Below are positions 44,936 through 53,362 of a stretch of 64,000 nt of DNA, in pieces. Numbering within the stretch: the stretch's first letter is position 1; each line of letters begins with the position of its first letter. Made by a program: the position numbers and the translations under genes. The DNA is from Pseudomonadota bacterium. Its GTDB lineage: Bacteria > Pseudomonadota > Gammaproteobacteria > Xanthomonadales > Xanthomonadaceae. The stretch is from the NCBI GenBank assembly GCA_018242425.1, contig JAFEBX010000008.1, positions 1 through 64,000 on the forward strand, written 5' to 3'. The notes under the pieces are model-generated. The model ran no database searches. It was not told where the DNA came from and saw nothing but the letters and a program-made list of their open reading frames with translations.

Positions 44936-47059
44936 ATGGCGAGAGCTGCAAAACCCGCGCCTGCGTTGGCAGTGGCCGGCAATGCGGCCATTGCGACGCT
45001 GCCCGGCGTCGGCCCGCAGATGTCGGCGAAGCTGGCCGAGCGCGGGCTGGAGACGTTGCAGGACCTGTGGTTCTGGTTGCCGCGCGGCTACGAGGATCGT
45101 ACCCGGCTGACGCCGATCCGCGCCCTGCAATCCGGTGTTGCCGCACAGGTCGAAGGCACGGTGCAGGCGGTCGAACGCGGCTTCCGCTATCGCCCGCAAT
45201 TGAAAGTTGCATTGGCCGATGAATCGCGCGGCACCTTGCTGATGCGCTTCTTCCATTTCCGTTCGCAGCAGGCCAACCAGTTCCAGCCGGGTACGCGCGT
45301 GCGCGCGTTCGGCACGCCGCGGCCGGGACAACTCGGGCTGGAGATGGTGCATCCCAGTTATCGCGTGCTTGGCGATGACGAAACGGAATTGAGCGATCGC
45401 CTCGACCCGGTGTATCCGCAACTCGAGGGCATCGCACCGGCGACATTGCGACGCCTGATCGGCGAAGCCTTGAAGCGGTTGCCCGCTGAAGCCGAACTGG
45501 AATTGCTGCCGGCGGACATCGCGCGCGGCGCTGTTGTGCCGGCACTGCGCGAGGCCTTGCTGACCTTGCATCGCCCGCCCGCCGACGCCGATCTCGACGC
45601 GCTGCAATCGGGCCATCACCCGGCGCAACGGCGACTGGCGCTGGAGGAAATGCTGGCGCACCAGTTGAGCCTGCGCCGCCAGCGCATCGCGATGCAGAAG
45701 CACGGGGCGGTGGCGCTCGCAAAATCCTCGAGACTGAGCGAACGCCTGCGCGCGTCGCTGCCGTTCGCGTTGACCGATGCCCAGGAGCGCGTGTTTGCCG
45801 AAGTGCGCGCCGACCTCGCGCAACCGCATCCGATGCTGCGCCTGGTACAGGGCGATGTTGGCAGCGGCAAGACCGTGGTCGCGGCGCTGGCGGCCGTGTT
45901 GGCGATTGAAGCCGGGCACCAGGCCGCGTTGATGGCGCCGACCGAATTGCTCGCGGAGCAGCACTTCAACACCTTGCGCAACTGGCTGGAGCCGCTGGGC
46001 ATCGCTGTCGCGTGGCTGGCCGGCAAGGTCAGCGGCAAGGCGCGCGCAGGAGTGCTGCAGTCGATCGCGAACGGCGAAGCGCAACTGGTGGTTGGTACAC
46101 ATGCGTTGATGCAGGAAGGCATCGCCTTCCACGATCTCGCGCTGGCGATCGTCGACGAGCAGCATCGTTTTGGCGTGCAGCAACGCCTGGCTTTGCGCGA
46201 CAAGGGGCGGGCCGGGGTGGATGATGCTTCCTCGCGCGTGCCGCATCAGCTGGTGATGACGGCGACGCCGATTCCACGCACGCTGGCGATGGCGGCATAC
46301 GCCGATCTCGATGTTTCGGTGATCGACGAACTGCCGCCGGGGCGCACGCCGGTGCAGACCACCGTCCTGACTTCGGAGCGGCGCCCGGAACTGGTTGCGC
46401 GCATTCGTGCCGCCTGCGCCGACGGCCGCCAGGCCTACTGGGTGTGCACGCTGATCGACGAGTCCGACGAAGTGATCGCGCAGGCTGCCCAAGGCACGTA
46501 TGAAGCATTGGTCGCGCAGTTGCCGGAGCTGCGCGTCGGCCTTGTGCATGGGCGGATGACCGCGCGCGACAAGCAGGCCGCGATGCTCGACTTCAAGGCC
46601 GGCAGGGTCGATTTGCTGGTGGCGACCACGGTGATCGAAGTTGGCGTCGACGTGCCGAACGCGTCGTTGATGATCATCGAGAATGCCGAGCGCCTTGGCC
46701 TCGCGCAGTTGCACCAGTTGCGCGGGCGGGTGGGGCGCGGCGCCACCGCATCGGCATGCGTGCTGATGTACCAGTCGCCGCTGGGCCAGATCGCGCGCCA
46801 GCGCCTGGAAACCATGCGCGAAACCAGCGACGGTTTCCGCATTGCCGAAAAGGATCTGGAATTGCGCGGCCCGGGGGAACTGCTCGGCACGCGCCAGACC
46901 GGGCTCGCGGCGTTCCGCATCGCCGATCTCGCCCGCGACGCCGACCTCCTGCCGCAGGTGCAGCGCATTGCCGAGCGCTTGCTGAAGGAGGATGCCGCCT
47001 GCGCCGAGCGCATCGTCCAGCGCTGGGTCGGGGGCGCGGCGCGCTACGCCTCGGCCTGA
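44936..47059 (+). CDS. recG: ATP-dependent DNA helicase RecG
   Basis: This 707-residue helicase remodels stalled forks and branched recombination intermediates. The N-terminal wedge/OB domain (about 60-170) contains LWFWLPRGYEDRT. Helicase motifs are GDVGSGKT (306-313), DEQH (407-410) in IVDEQHRFGVQQR, MTATPIPRTL, and VGVDVPNAS with QLRGRVGRG in the second RecA lobe. The C-terminal LLGTRQTGLAAFRIADL is RecG-specific. I use the ATG at 44936; a TTG directly before it is possible. It ends one base from the convergent arsR-type gene. Confidence 0.97.
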   Translation: MARAAKPAPALAVAGNAAIATLPGVGPQMSAKLAERGLETLQDLWFWLPRGYEDRTRLTPIRALQSGVAAQVEGTVQAVERGFRYRPQLKVALADESRGTLLMRFFHFRSQQANQFQPGTRVRAFGTPRPGQLGLEMVHPSYRVLGDDETELSDRLDPVYPQLEGIAPATLRRLIGEALKRLPAEAELELLPADIARGAVVPALREALLTLHRPPADADLDALQSGHHPAQRRLALEEMLAHQLSLRRQRIAMQKHGAVALAKSSRLSERLRASLPFALTDAQERVFAEVRADLAQPHPMLRLVQGDVGSGKTVVAALAAVLAIEAGHQAALMAPTELLAEQHFNTLRNWLEPLGIAVAWLAGKVSGKARAGVLQSIANGEAQLVVGTHALMQEGIAFHDLALAIVDEQHRFGVQQRLALRDKGRAGVDDASSRVPHQLVMTATPIPRTLAMAAYADLDVSVIDELPPGRTPVQTTVLTSERRPELVARIRAACADGRQAYWVCTLIDESDEVIAQAAQGTYEALVAQLPELRVGLVHGRMTARDKQAAMLDFKAGRVDLLVATTVIEVGVDVPNASLMIIENAERLGLAQLHQLRGRVGRGATASACVLMYQSPLGQIARQRLETMRETSDGFRIAEKDLELRGPGELLGTRQTGLAAFRIADLARDADLLPQVQRIAERLLKEDAACAERIVQRWVGGAARYASA

Positions 47060-47060
47060 T

Positions 47061-47411
47061 TCATTTCCGCCGCGACGCCGCCGGACCGCAATAGATGCCG
47101 TGCAGGGTTGCGATGATCGCCTGCGCCGGACCGTCGGCCAGCGAGTAGTAGATCGTCTGCGCCTCGCGGCGGGTCACGGCCAGGCCGTCTTCGCGCAATA
47201 CCGCCAGGTGTTGCGACAACGCCGACTGGCTGAGGTCGACGCGGGCATTGAGTTCACCGACCGATCGCTCGCCTTCCACCAGCAGGCACAGCAGCATCAG
47301 CCGTTTTTCGTTGGCGAGGGCGCGCAACAGTTGCGCCGCTTCACCCGCGTGCGCGCGCATCGCCTCCGGATCCATGGCGACCTCAGGTTTGCGGCGGGGT
47401 GTGCTGCTCAT
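47061..47411 (-). CDS. bigR: ArsR-family repressor, BigR/SqrR-type persulfide sensor
   Basis: This 116-residue winged-helix repressor contains just two cysteines, C42 (RLMLLCLLVEGE) and C108 (LHGIYCGP). These are the numbered positions of the redox pair in Xylella/Agrobacterium BigR. In that family the reduced protein represses and a di- or tetrasulfide bridge formed by sulfane sulfur releases DNA. The metal-site motif CVC of arsenic sensors is absent. The recognition helix is LSQSALSQHLAVLRE. It is divergent from sqr, and a 17-bp palindrome covers the sqr promoter. The function is an inference from cysteine placement and context; binding has not been shown here. Confidence 0.87.
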   Translation of the reverse strand: MSSTPRRKPEVAMDPEAMRAHAGEAAQLLRALANEKRLMLLCLLVEGERSVGELNARVDLSQSALSQHLAVLREDGLAVTRREAQTIYYSLADGPAQAIIATLHGIYCGPAASRRK

Positions 47412-47427
47412 GCAGCAAAAATATCAA

Positions 47428-47456
47428 TTGACACTAATATAAGCAAGATCTAATAT
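47428..47456 (+). promoter_or_regulatory. Near-consensus sigma-70 promoter of the sqr operon
   Basis: TTGACA (47428-47433) and TAATAT (47451-47456) are separated by exactly 17 bp. This is the best sigma-70 type promoter in the window and stands in a markedly AT-rich 60-bp stretch. Predicted transcription start is near 47463, giving a leader of about 33 nt that contains the AGAGG ribosome binding site (47485-47489). Confidence 0.75.
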
Positions 47457-47463
47457 ATAGATC
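47447..47463. promoter_or_regulatory. Palindromic operator overlapping the sqr -10 element
   Basis: GATCTA-ATATA-TAGATC is a perfect inverted repeat centred on the -10 region and reaching the predicted transcription start. A dimeric ArsR repressor bound here would block RNA polymerase. The divergent bigR-like gene is the obvious source of the binder. A second related half-site (CACTAATATAAG) lies just upstream. Confidence 0.65.
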
Positions 47464-47495
47464 GTTGCCGGGACGGCAGGCGAAAGAGGCGGGTG

Positions 47496-48785
47496 ATGGC
47501 CAGAATCGTGGTGATGGGCGCGGGCTTGGGCGGAATGAGCGCGGCCTACGAGTTGCGCGAGACGCTCGGCAAGGGGCACGAGATCGTGCTGGTGGGGCTC
47601 GGCGAAAGCTTCGGCTTCACGCCGTCGAATCCGTGGCTGGCGGTGGGCTGGCGCAAGCAGGACGACATTACCCTGCCGGTGGCCGAGCATGTCGGCCGCC
47701 ACGAGATCCGCTTCGAGGGCAGTGGCGTTGCACGCATCGAGGCCGATGTCGCCGCGATCGTCACCGGCAGCGGCGAACGCATTTCCTACGACTATCTGCT
47801 GATCTGCACCGGTCCGAAGCTGGCCTTCGACGAAGTGCCCGGTTCCGGGCCCGAGGGTGGCTGGACGCAGTCGATCTGCACCACGGCGCATGCGGCGCAC
47901 GCTTGGGAGGCCTACCAGGCGTTCCTGAAAAAACCCGGGCCGGTGGTGATCGGTGCGGTGGCGGGCGCCAGCTGCTTCGGGCCGGCTTACGAATTCGCGA
48001 TGATCGTCGATGCCGACCTGCGCAAGCGCAAGTTGCGCGACAGGGTGCCGATGACCTTCGTCACCAGCGAGCCTTACATCGGCCACATGGGGCTTGGCGG
48101 CGTCGGCGATTCCCGGGGCCTGATGGAAGCCGAGTTGCGCCAGCGCCACATCAAGTGGATCGCCAACAGCAAGGTGACCGAAGTACGCGAAGGCGAAATG
48201 ACCGTGGTCGAGCACGATGCCAAGGGCCAGCCCGATGCATCGCACCAGGTGCCGTTCGATTTCGCCATGCTGTTGCCGGCCTTCAAGGGCGTGGATGCGG
48301 TGGCCGCGGTCGAGGGGCTGTGCAATCCTCGCGGGTTCGTGATCGTCGACAGGCACCAGCGCAGTCCGAAGTATTCCAACATCTTCGCTGCAGGCGTGTG
48401 CGTGGCGATTCCGCCGGTGGAGGCGACCCCGGTGCCCACCGGCGCGCCCAAGACCGGGTTCATGATCGAGTCGATGGTGACCACCATCGTGCGCAACATC
48501 CAGGCCGATCTGAAGGGCGAGACGGCGGATTTCCAGGGCACGTGGAACGCGGTCTGCCTCGCCGACATGGGCGATACCGGCGCCGCCTTCGTGGCGCTGC
48601 CGCAGATCCCGCCGCGCAACGTGACGTGGACCAGGATCGGCAAGTGGGTGCACCTGGCCAAGATCGGCTTCGAGAAGTACTTCCTCTACAAGATGCGCAA
48701 CGGCACCAGCGAGCCGATCTACGAGAAATACATCCTCGGCCTGCTCGGCATCGAACGGCTGAAGGACGTCAAGCGCTCTTCCTGA
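47496..48785 (+). CDS. sqr: Sulfide:quinone oxidoreductase
   Basis: This FAD enzyme (429 residues) oxidises sulfide to zero-valent sulfur and passes electrons to the quinone pool at the membrane surface. The dinucleotide site VVMGAGLGGMSAAYEL is at the N-terminus. Cysteines C128 (SICTTAHA), C160 (GASCFGP) and C354 (NAVCLADMGD) match the three catalytic cysteines of Acidithiobacillus SQR (128, 160, 356) in position. EPYIGHMGLGGVGD is also shared with that enzyme. The C-terminus (GKWVHLAKIGFEKYFLYKM) is an amphipathic membrane-binding segment. I use ATG 47496, 6 nt after AGAGG. The first gene of an operon with a DUF2892 protein and an RND pump. Confidence 0.92.
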   Translation: MARIVVMGAGLGGMSAAYELRETLGKGHEIVLVGLGESFGFTPSNPWLAVGWRKQDDITLPVAEHVGRHEIRFEGSGVARIEADVAAIVTGSGERISYDYLLICTGPKLAFDEVPGSGPEGGWTQSICTTAHAAHAWEAYQAFLKKPGPVVIGAVAGASCFGPAYEFAMIVDADLRKRKLRDRVPMTFVTSEPYIGHMGLGGVGDSRGLMEAELRQRHIKWIANSKVTEVREGEMTVVEHDAKGQPDASHQVPFDFAMLLPAFKGVDAVAAVEGLCNPRGFVIVDRHQRSPKYSNIFAAGVCVAIPPVEATPVPTGAPKTGFMIESMVTTIVRNIQADLKGETADFQGTWNAVCLADMGDTGAAFVALPQIPPRNVTWTRIGKWVHLAKIGFEKYFLYKMRNGTSEPIYEKYILGLLGIERLKDVKRSS

Positions 48786-48816
48786 CCCTCTACACGACAA
48801 CCACAAGGAGATTCCC

Positions 48817-49029
48817 ATGACCCTCGATCGAGCCGTGCAGGCATTTGCCGGTGTGATGGTGCTGATCAGCGTGGCGCTGACCCAGTTCGTCCATCCCGGT
48901 TTCGTCTGGCTGACCGTATTCGTCGGCGCCAACCTGTTCCAGTCAGCGTTCACCGGGTTCTGCCCGGCGGCGATCGTGATGCGCAAGCTCGGCATCGGCA
49001 AGGATGCCGCGACGTGCGGGCGTTGCTGA
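48817..49029 (+). CDS. DUF2892 (YgaP-type transmembrane) family protein
   Basis: This 70-residue inner-membrane protein has two hydrophobic helices (AFAGVMVLISVALTQFV and FVWLTVFVGANLFQSAF) followed by GFCPAAIVMRKLG and a C-terminal CGRC. The same domain is the membrane anchor of the rhodanese YgaP and is frequent in sulfur-detoxification operons. The three cysteines could bind or carry sulfane sulfur, which is inference. AAGGAG lies 7 nt before the ATG. It sits between sqr and the RND adaptor, with gaps of 31 and 10 bp. Confidence 0.88.
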   Translation: MTLDRAVQAFAGVMVLISVALTQFVHPGFVWLTVFVGANLFQSAFTGFCPAAIVMRKLGIGKDAATCGRC

Positions 49030-49039
49030 CGGAATCGTG

Positions 49040-50131
49040 ATGCGAACCCTGCGTCCCCTGCTGCTGCCCGTGCTGCTGTCGCTCGCCGCCTGCGGCAGCG
49101 AGCCTGCGCCGGCCACCGTGTCGACACTACCGAAGGATCTCGCCACGTTCACCGTGGCGAGCGCCGGCACGCTGCCCGGACGAGGCTGGGACGGCGTGAT
49201 CGAAGCCGTGCGTCGTGCTGATCTCACCGCGCAGACCGCGGGGCGGGTGTCGGTGGTGAATGTCGATGTCAACGACAGGGTGAAAGCCGGCGACGTGCTG
49301 TTGCGGATCACGGCGGTGGAGCAGGAGGCCGATGCCAATGCGGCGCGCGCGCAATTGCGCGCGGCCGAAGCGTCCGCCGCCGAAGCAGAGCAGAACTATC
49401 GCCGTTTCGCCGCGTTGTCCGGCGCGCAATACGTCTCGAAGGCGCAGGTCGACCAGGCGCGCGCCAGCCGCGATTCCGCCGCGGCGGCGCGCAATGCCGC
49501 CGCCGCAAGCCTCGCGCGGGCCGCGCAATTGGCCACCTATACCCTGGTGCGGGCGCCGTTCGATGGCGTAATGGCGCGCCGCGACGTCGAGCCGGGCGAA
49601 ACGGTCGCGCCCGGCCGGGCACTGGCGAGCGTGTACGCGCCCGATGCATTGCGTATCGAAGTAGCGGTACCGCAGACCCGCGCCGACGCCATTCGCCGCG
49701 ATCCGACGGCGGAGGTCGTGCTGGCCGACGGCCGCAAGCTGGTGCCCGCCGAAGTGATCGTGTTTCCCGCGGCGGATGTCGCCAGCCACAGCGTCAACGT
49801 GCGATTGAAACTGCCGCACCTCGACGCTCCGCCGGCTCCCGGCACCACCGCCAAGGTGGTGTTCGCCGCCGATGCTGTCGATGCCGATGGCGCGAAAGGC
49901 GGCGTGCGCATTCCCGCGTCCAGCATCGCCCAGCGTGGCGAGCTGTCGGGGGTGTACGTTGTCGCCGATGGACGCCTCTTGCTGCGCCAACTGCGGCTGG
50001 GGGCGCGCAATGGCGACATGGTGGACGTGATCTCCGGGTTGCAGCCGGGCGACGTGGTGGCGCGCGATCCGGTCGCGGCTACGCGGGCGATCGCCGTGCA
50101 GCGCACGGCGACGGGTGGGCGTCGTGACTGA
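49040..50131 (+). CDS. RND efflux pump periplasmic adaptor (membrane fusion lipoprotein)
   Basis: This 363-residue lipoprotein (signal ending LLSLAAC) bridges the inner-membrane pump and an outer-membrane channel. An N-terminal barrel-sandwich/lipoyl half-motif (AQTAGRVSVVNVDVNDRVKAGD, quoted by its core GRVSVVNVDVNDRVKAG) is followed by an Ala-rich helical hairpin (about 80-150) and the second lipoyl half LVRAPFDGVMARRDVEPGETV. Beta-barrel and membrane-proximal domains complete it. The ATG at 49040 is preferred to one at 49004 inside the DUF2892 gene. It overlaps the pump gene, and both follow sqr on the same transcript. Confidence 0.9.
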   Translation: MRTLRPLLLPVLLSLAACGSEPAPATVSTLPKDLATFTVASAGTLPGRGWDGVIEAVRRADLTAQTAGRVSVVNVDVNDRVKAGDVLLRITAVEQEADANAARAQLRAAEASAAEAEQNYRRFAALSGAQYVSKAQVDQARASRDSAAAARNAAAASLARAAQLATYTLVRAPFDGVMARRDVEPGETVAPGRALASVYAPDALRIEVAVPQTRADAIRRDPTAEVVLADGRKLVPAEVIVFPAADVASHSVNVRLKLPHLDAPPAPGTTAKVVFAADAVDADGAKGGVRIPASSIAQRGELSGVYVVADGRLLLRQLRLGARNGDMVDVISGLQPGDVVARDPVAATRAIAVQRTATGGRRD

Positions 50132-53100
50132 ACCGCAGCGTCTCGGGATTTCCGGGCGATTGGCGGCGGCCTTCCAGGGCAATCCGCTCACGCCGATCCT
50201 CGCGGTGATGGGGCTGCTGCTGGGCCTGCTGGCCGTCGCGATCACGCCGCGCGAAGAAGAGCCGCAGATCGACGTGACGATGGCCAACGTGATCGTCCCC
50301 TTCGATGGCGCTAGCGCTCGCGACGTCGAGCAGTGGGTGTCTGTGCCGCTGGAACAGAAGTTGTCGGAGATCGAGGGCGTCAAGCACGTGTATTCGATCA
50401 GTCGTCCCGGCATGGCAGTGCTGACCGTGGAATACGAGGTTGGCGTGCAGCGCCAGCCGGCGCTGGTGCGCCTGTACAACCAGGTGTTTTCGAATGCGGA
50501 TTTCCTGCCGCAGCGGGCCGGTATCGGCCAGCCCATCGTCAAGCCCAAGGGAATCGACGATGTGCCGGTGATGGCGCTCACCTTGTGGAGCGACGATCCG
50601 CATACCGATGCCCGCGCACTGGCCGAGGTGGCGCATACGCTGGAAGCGGAGCTCAAGCGCATTCCCGGCACCCGCGACATCACCACCATCGGCGCGCCCG
50701 ATCGCAGCGTGCTGGTGACGCTGGACGCGGCGAAGCTGGCCGCCTACGGCATGGGCGTCAACGATCTCGCCCAGGCCCTGCGGGCCGCGAACGTGGTGCA
50801 CCAGGCCGGGGTGCGCGTGGATGCCTCCGACGGCGCGCTGCCGGTGACCGCAGGAACGTATCTCGCCAGCGCCGACGATGTCGCCGGCCTGGTCATCGGC
50901 AGCAGCAATGGCAAGCCGCTGCTGCTCTCCGATGTTGCGTCGATCGAGTCGCGCGGCGATCTCGCCGACCGCTATGTCTGGTACGGCACGCCGCCGGGTC
51001 GCGCGGGACCCAAGGCCGGTGTCGCGCCCGCGGTAACGCTCGCCATCGCCAAGAAACCGGGCAGCAACGCCGCCGACATCACCACCGCCATCGCGCAGCG
51101 CGTCGAGCAACTCAAGGGCGAGCTGATCCCGACCGGCGTGCATGTCAGCATCACCCGGGACTATGGCGCCACCGCCAGCGACAAGGCGCAGAAACTGATC
51201 CGGAAACTGGTCTTCGCCACTGCCAGCGTGGTGCTGCTGGTGTTGTTCGCGCTGGGTTGGCGCGAGGCCATCGTGGTCGGCAGCGCGGTGGTGCTGACGC
51301 TGGCGGTGACGTTGTTTGCCTCCAAGGCGATGGGCTTCACCCTCAACCGCGTCTCGCTGTTCGCGCTGATCTTCTCCATCGGTATCCTGGTGGATGACGC
51401 CATCGTGGTGGTCGAGAACATCCACCGGCACATGGCCCGCGATGGCAAGTCCCTGCGCGAGGCGATTCCCCCGGCGGTGGACGAAGTAGGCGGGCCGACC
51501 ATCCTTGCCACGTTCACCGTGATCGCGGCGCTGATGCCGATGGCCTTCGTCTCCGGATTAATGGGCCCCTACATGCGGCCGATCCCGATCAACGCTTCGG
51601 TCGGCATGCTGCTGTCGCTCGCGATCGCCCTGATCGTCACCCCGTGGCTCTCGCTCAAGCTGCTTGCACGACATGGCCACGGTGCGCAGGACGAACACGC
51701 ACACGAGGAAAAACAGTCGGGCTGGCTGCATCGCCTGTTCCGGCGCCTGATGTCGCCGTTCCTGATCGGTGCGGCCGCGGGCAGGAAGCGCGGCCTGTTG
51801 TTCGCGGCGATGGCCGTCCTGGTGCTGCTCGCCGTTTCGCTGGCGATGTTCAAGCTGGTGGTGCTGAAGATGCTGCCGCTGGACAACAAGTCGGAAGTGC
51901 AGGTGGTCGTCGACATGCCGGAAGGCAGCACCCTGGAACGCACCAATGCCTTGCTGATGGAGTTGGCGGCAAAGATCGACACGGTGCCGGAAGTGGTGGA
52001 CTACCAGGGCTATGCCGGCACGGCCGCGCCGATCAATTTCAACGGGCTGGTGCGCCAATACTTCCTGCGCAGCGGCGCCAATGTCGGCGATTTGCAGGTC
52101 AACCTGGTGGACAAGCACCAACGCAAGCGCCAGAGCCACGAGATCGCGCTGGCGATGCGGCCGATGCTGGCCAGGATCGGGGAAAAATACGGCGCATCGG
52201 TGAAGGTGGTGGAAGTGCCGCCGGGCCCGCCGGTGCTGTCGCCGCTGGTGGCGGAAGTCTATGGCCCGGATTACGCAGGGCAGCGTCGCATCGCCAGCGC
52301 GCTGGCGGAGCAGCGCTTCGGGAAGACCGATGGCATCGTCGACATCGATACCAGTGTCGAGAGCGACGCTCCGCGCGAGCAGGTCATCGTGGATCGCGAG
52401 CGTGCCGCGCGCCTCGGCGTGCCGCAATCGGCCATCGCCGATGCCATCGCGTCAGCCGTGGGCGGGCTCGATGCCACCTACGTCCACGATGGCGCGTCGA
52501 AATACCCGCGTCCGGTGCGACTGCGGTTGCCGGCGCAGGATCAGGCCGCGCTGTCCTCGTTGCTGGCGCTGAAGGTGCGCGGCAGCCAGGGCCAGCTGGT
52601 GCCGCTGTCGGAACTGGTGCGGGTGGAAAAGGCGCGATGGGACGGCGCCATCCATCACAAGGACGGCTTGCCGGTGGCGTATGTCACTGCCGACGAGGCC
52701 GGAAAGCTCGACAGCCCGCTGTACGGCATGTTCACCATCGTCGGCCAGCTGCGTGGAGCGAAGGTGGACGGCCAGTCGCTGGCGCAGGCGTTCATCACCC
52801 AGCCCACTGATACCAGCAGGTATGCGGTGAAGTGGGACGGCGAGTGGCAGATCACCTACGAGACCTTTCGCGACATGGGCATCGCCTATGCCGCCGGCAT
52901 GGTGCTGATCTATCTGCTGGTGGTAGCGCAGTTCCGCAACTACCTGGTGCCGCTGGTGATCATGGCGCCGATTCCGCTCACGGTGATCGGCGTGATGCCC
53001 GGCCACGCGCTGCTGGGCAAGCAGTTCACCGCGACGAGCATGATCGGCATGATCGCGCTGGCCGGCATCATCGTCCGCAACTCGATCCTGCTGGTGGATT

Positions 53101-53345
53101 TCATCAATCAGGAAACCGCGCGCGGCGTGCCGCTGGTCGATGCCGTGATCGACGCCTGCGCGGTACGCGCCAAACCCATCGTCCTCACTGGCGTGGCCGC
53201 GATGCTTGGTGCGTTCTTCATTCTCGACGATCCGATCTTCAACGGGCTTGCGATTTCGCTGATCTTCGGCATTCTCGTCAGTACCGTCCTGACGCTGGTG
53301 GTGATTCCGTTGCTGTACTACGTGCTCAAGCGTCGCCAATCGTGA
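50124..53345 (+). CDS. RND efflux transporter permease (HAE1-like)
   Basis: This inner-membrane proton-driven trimeric pump is about 1073 residues. It has the duplicated RND layout: helix 1, a large periplasmic loop, helices 2-6, a central linker, helix 7, a second loop and helices 8-12. The proton-relay aspartate pair is in FSIGILVDDAIVVVEN. Periplasmic segments (PREEEPQIDVTMANVIV and EPLE-like VSVPLEQKLSEIEGV) resemble pumps for hydrophobic organic compounds, not metals. A His/Glu-rich cytoplasmic loop (HGHGAQDEHAHEEK) is unusual. Start may be GTG 50124 (overlap of 8 bp with the adaptor) or GTG 50115. No outer-membrane channel is encoded here. Substrate unknown; context suggests a sulfur-related compound. 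Confidence 0.9.
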   Translation: MTEPQRLGISGRLAAAFQGNPLTPILAVMGLLLGLLAVAITPREEEPQIDVTMANVIVPFDGASARDVEQWVSVPLEQKLSEIEGVKHVYSISRPGMAVLTVEYEVGVQRQPALVRLYNQVFSNADFLPQRAGIGQPIVKPKGIDDVPVMALTLWSDDPHTDARALAEVAHTLEAELKRIPGTRDITTIGAPDRSVLVTLDAAKLAAYGMGVNDLAQALRAANVVHQAGVRVDASDGALPVTAGTYLASADDVAGLVIGSSNGKPLLLSDVASIESRGDLADRYVWYGTPPGRAGPKAGVAPAVTLAIAKKPGSNAADITTAIAQRVEQLKGELIPTGVHVSITRDYGATASDKAQKLIRKLVFATASVVLLVLFALGWREAIVVGSAVVLTLAVTLFASKAMGFTLNRVSLFALIFSIGILVDDAIVVVENIHRHMARDGKSLREAIPPAVDEVGGPTILATFTVIAALMPMAFVSGLMGPYMRPIPINASVGMLLSLAIALIVTPWLSLKLLARHGHGAQDEHAHEEKQSGWLHRLFRRLMSPFLIGAAAGRKRGLLFAAMAVLVLLAVSLAMFKLVVLKMLPLDNKSEVQVVVDMPEGSTLERTNALLMELAAKIDTVPEVVDYQGYAGTAAPINFNGLVRQYFLRSGANVGDLQVNLVDKHQRKRQSHEIALAMRPMLARIGEKYGASVKVVEVPPGPPVLSPLVAEVYGPDYAGQRRIASALAEQRFGKTDGIVDIDTSVESDAPREQVIVDRERAARLGVPQSAIADAIASAVGGLDATYVHDGASKYPRPVRLRLPAQDQAALSSLLALKVRGSQGQLVPLSELVRVEKARWDGAIHHKDGLPVAYVTADEAGKLDSPLYGMFTIVGQLRGAKVDGQSLAQAFITQPTDTSRYAVKWDGEWQITYETFRDMGIAYAAGMVLIYLLVVAQFRNYLVPLVIMAPIPLTVIGVMPGHALLGKQFTATSMIGMIALAGIIVRNSILLVDFINQETARGVPLVDAVIDACAVRAKPIVLTGVAAMLGAFFILDDPIFNGLAISLIFGILVSTVLTLVVIPLLYYVLKRRQS

Positions 53346-53362
53346 CTCCCGGGAAAACTTTC

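Noticed and set aside
47496..48785. SQR gene as type II NADH dehydrogenase
   Set aside because: The three cysteines at 128, 160 and 354 and the GHMGLGGVGD segment fit SQR, and the BigR-type neighbour supports it.
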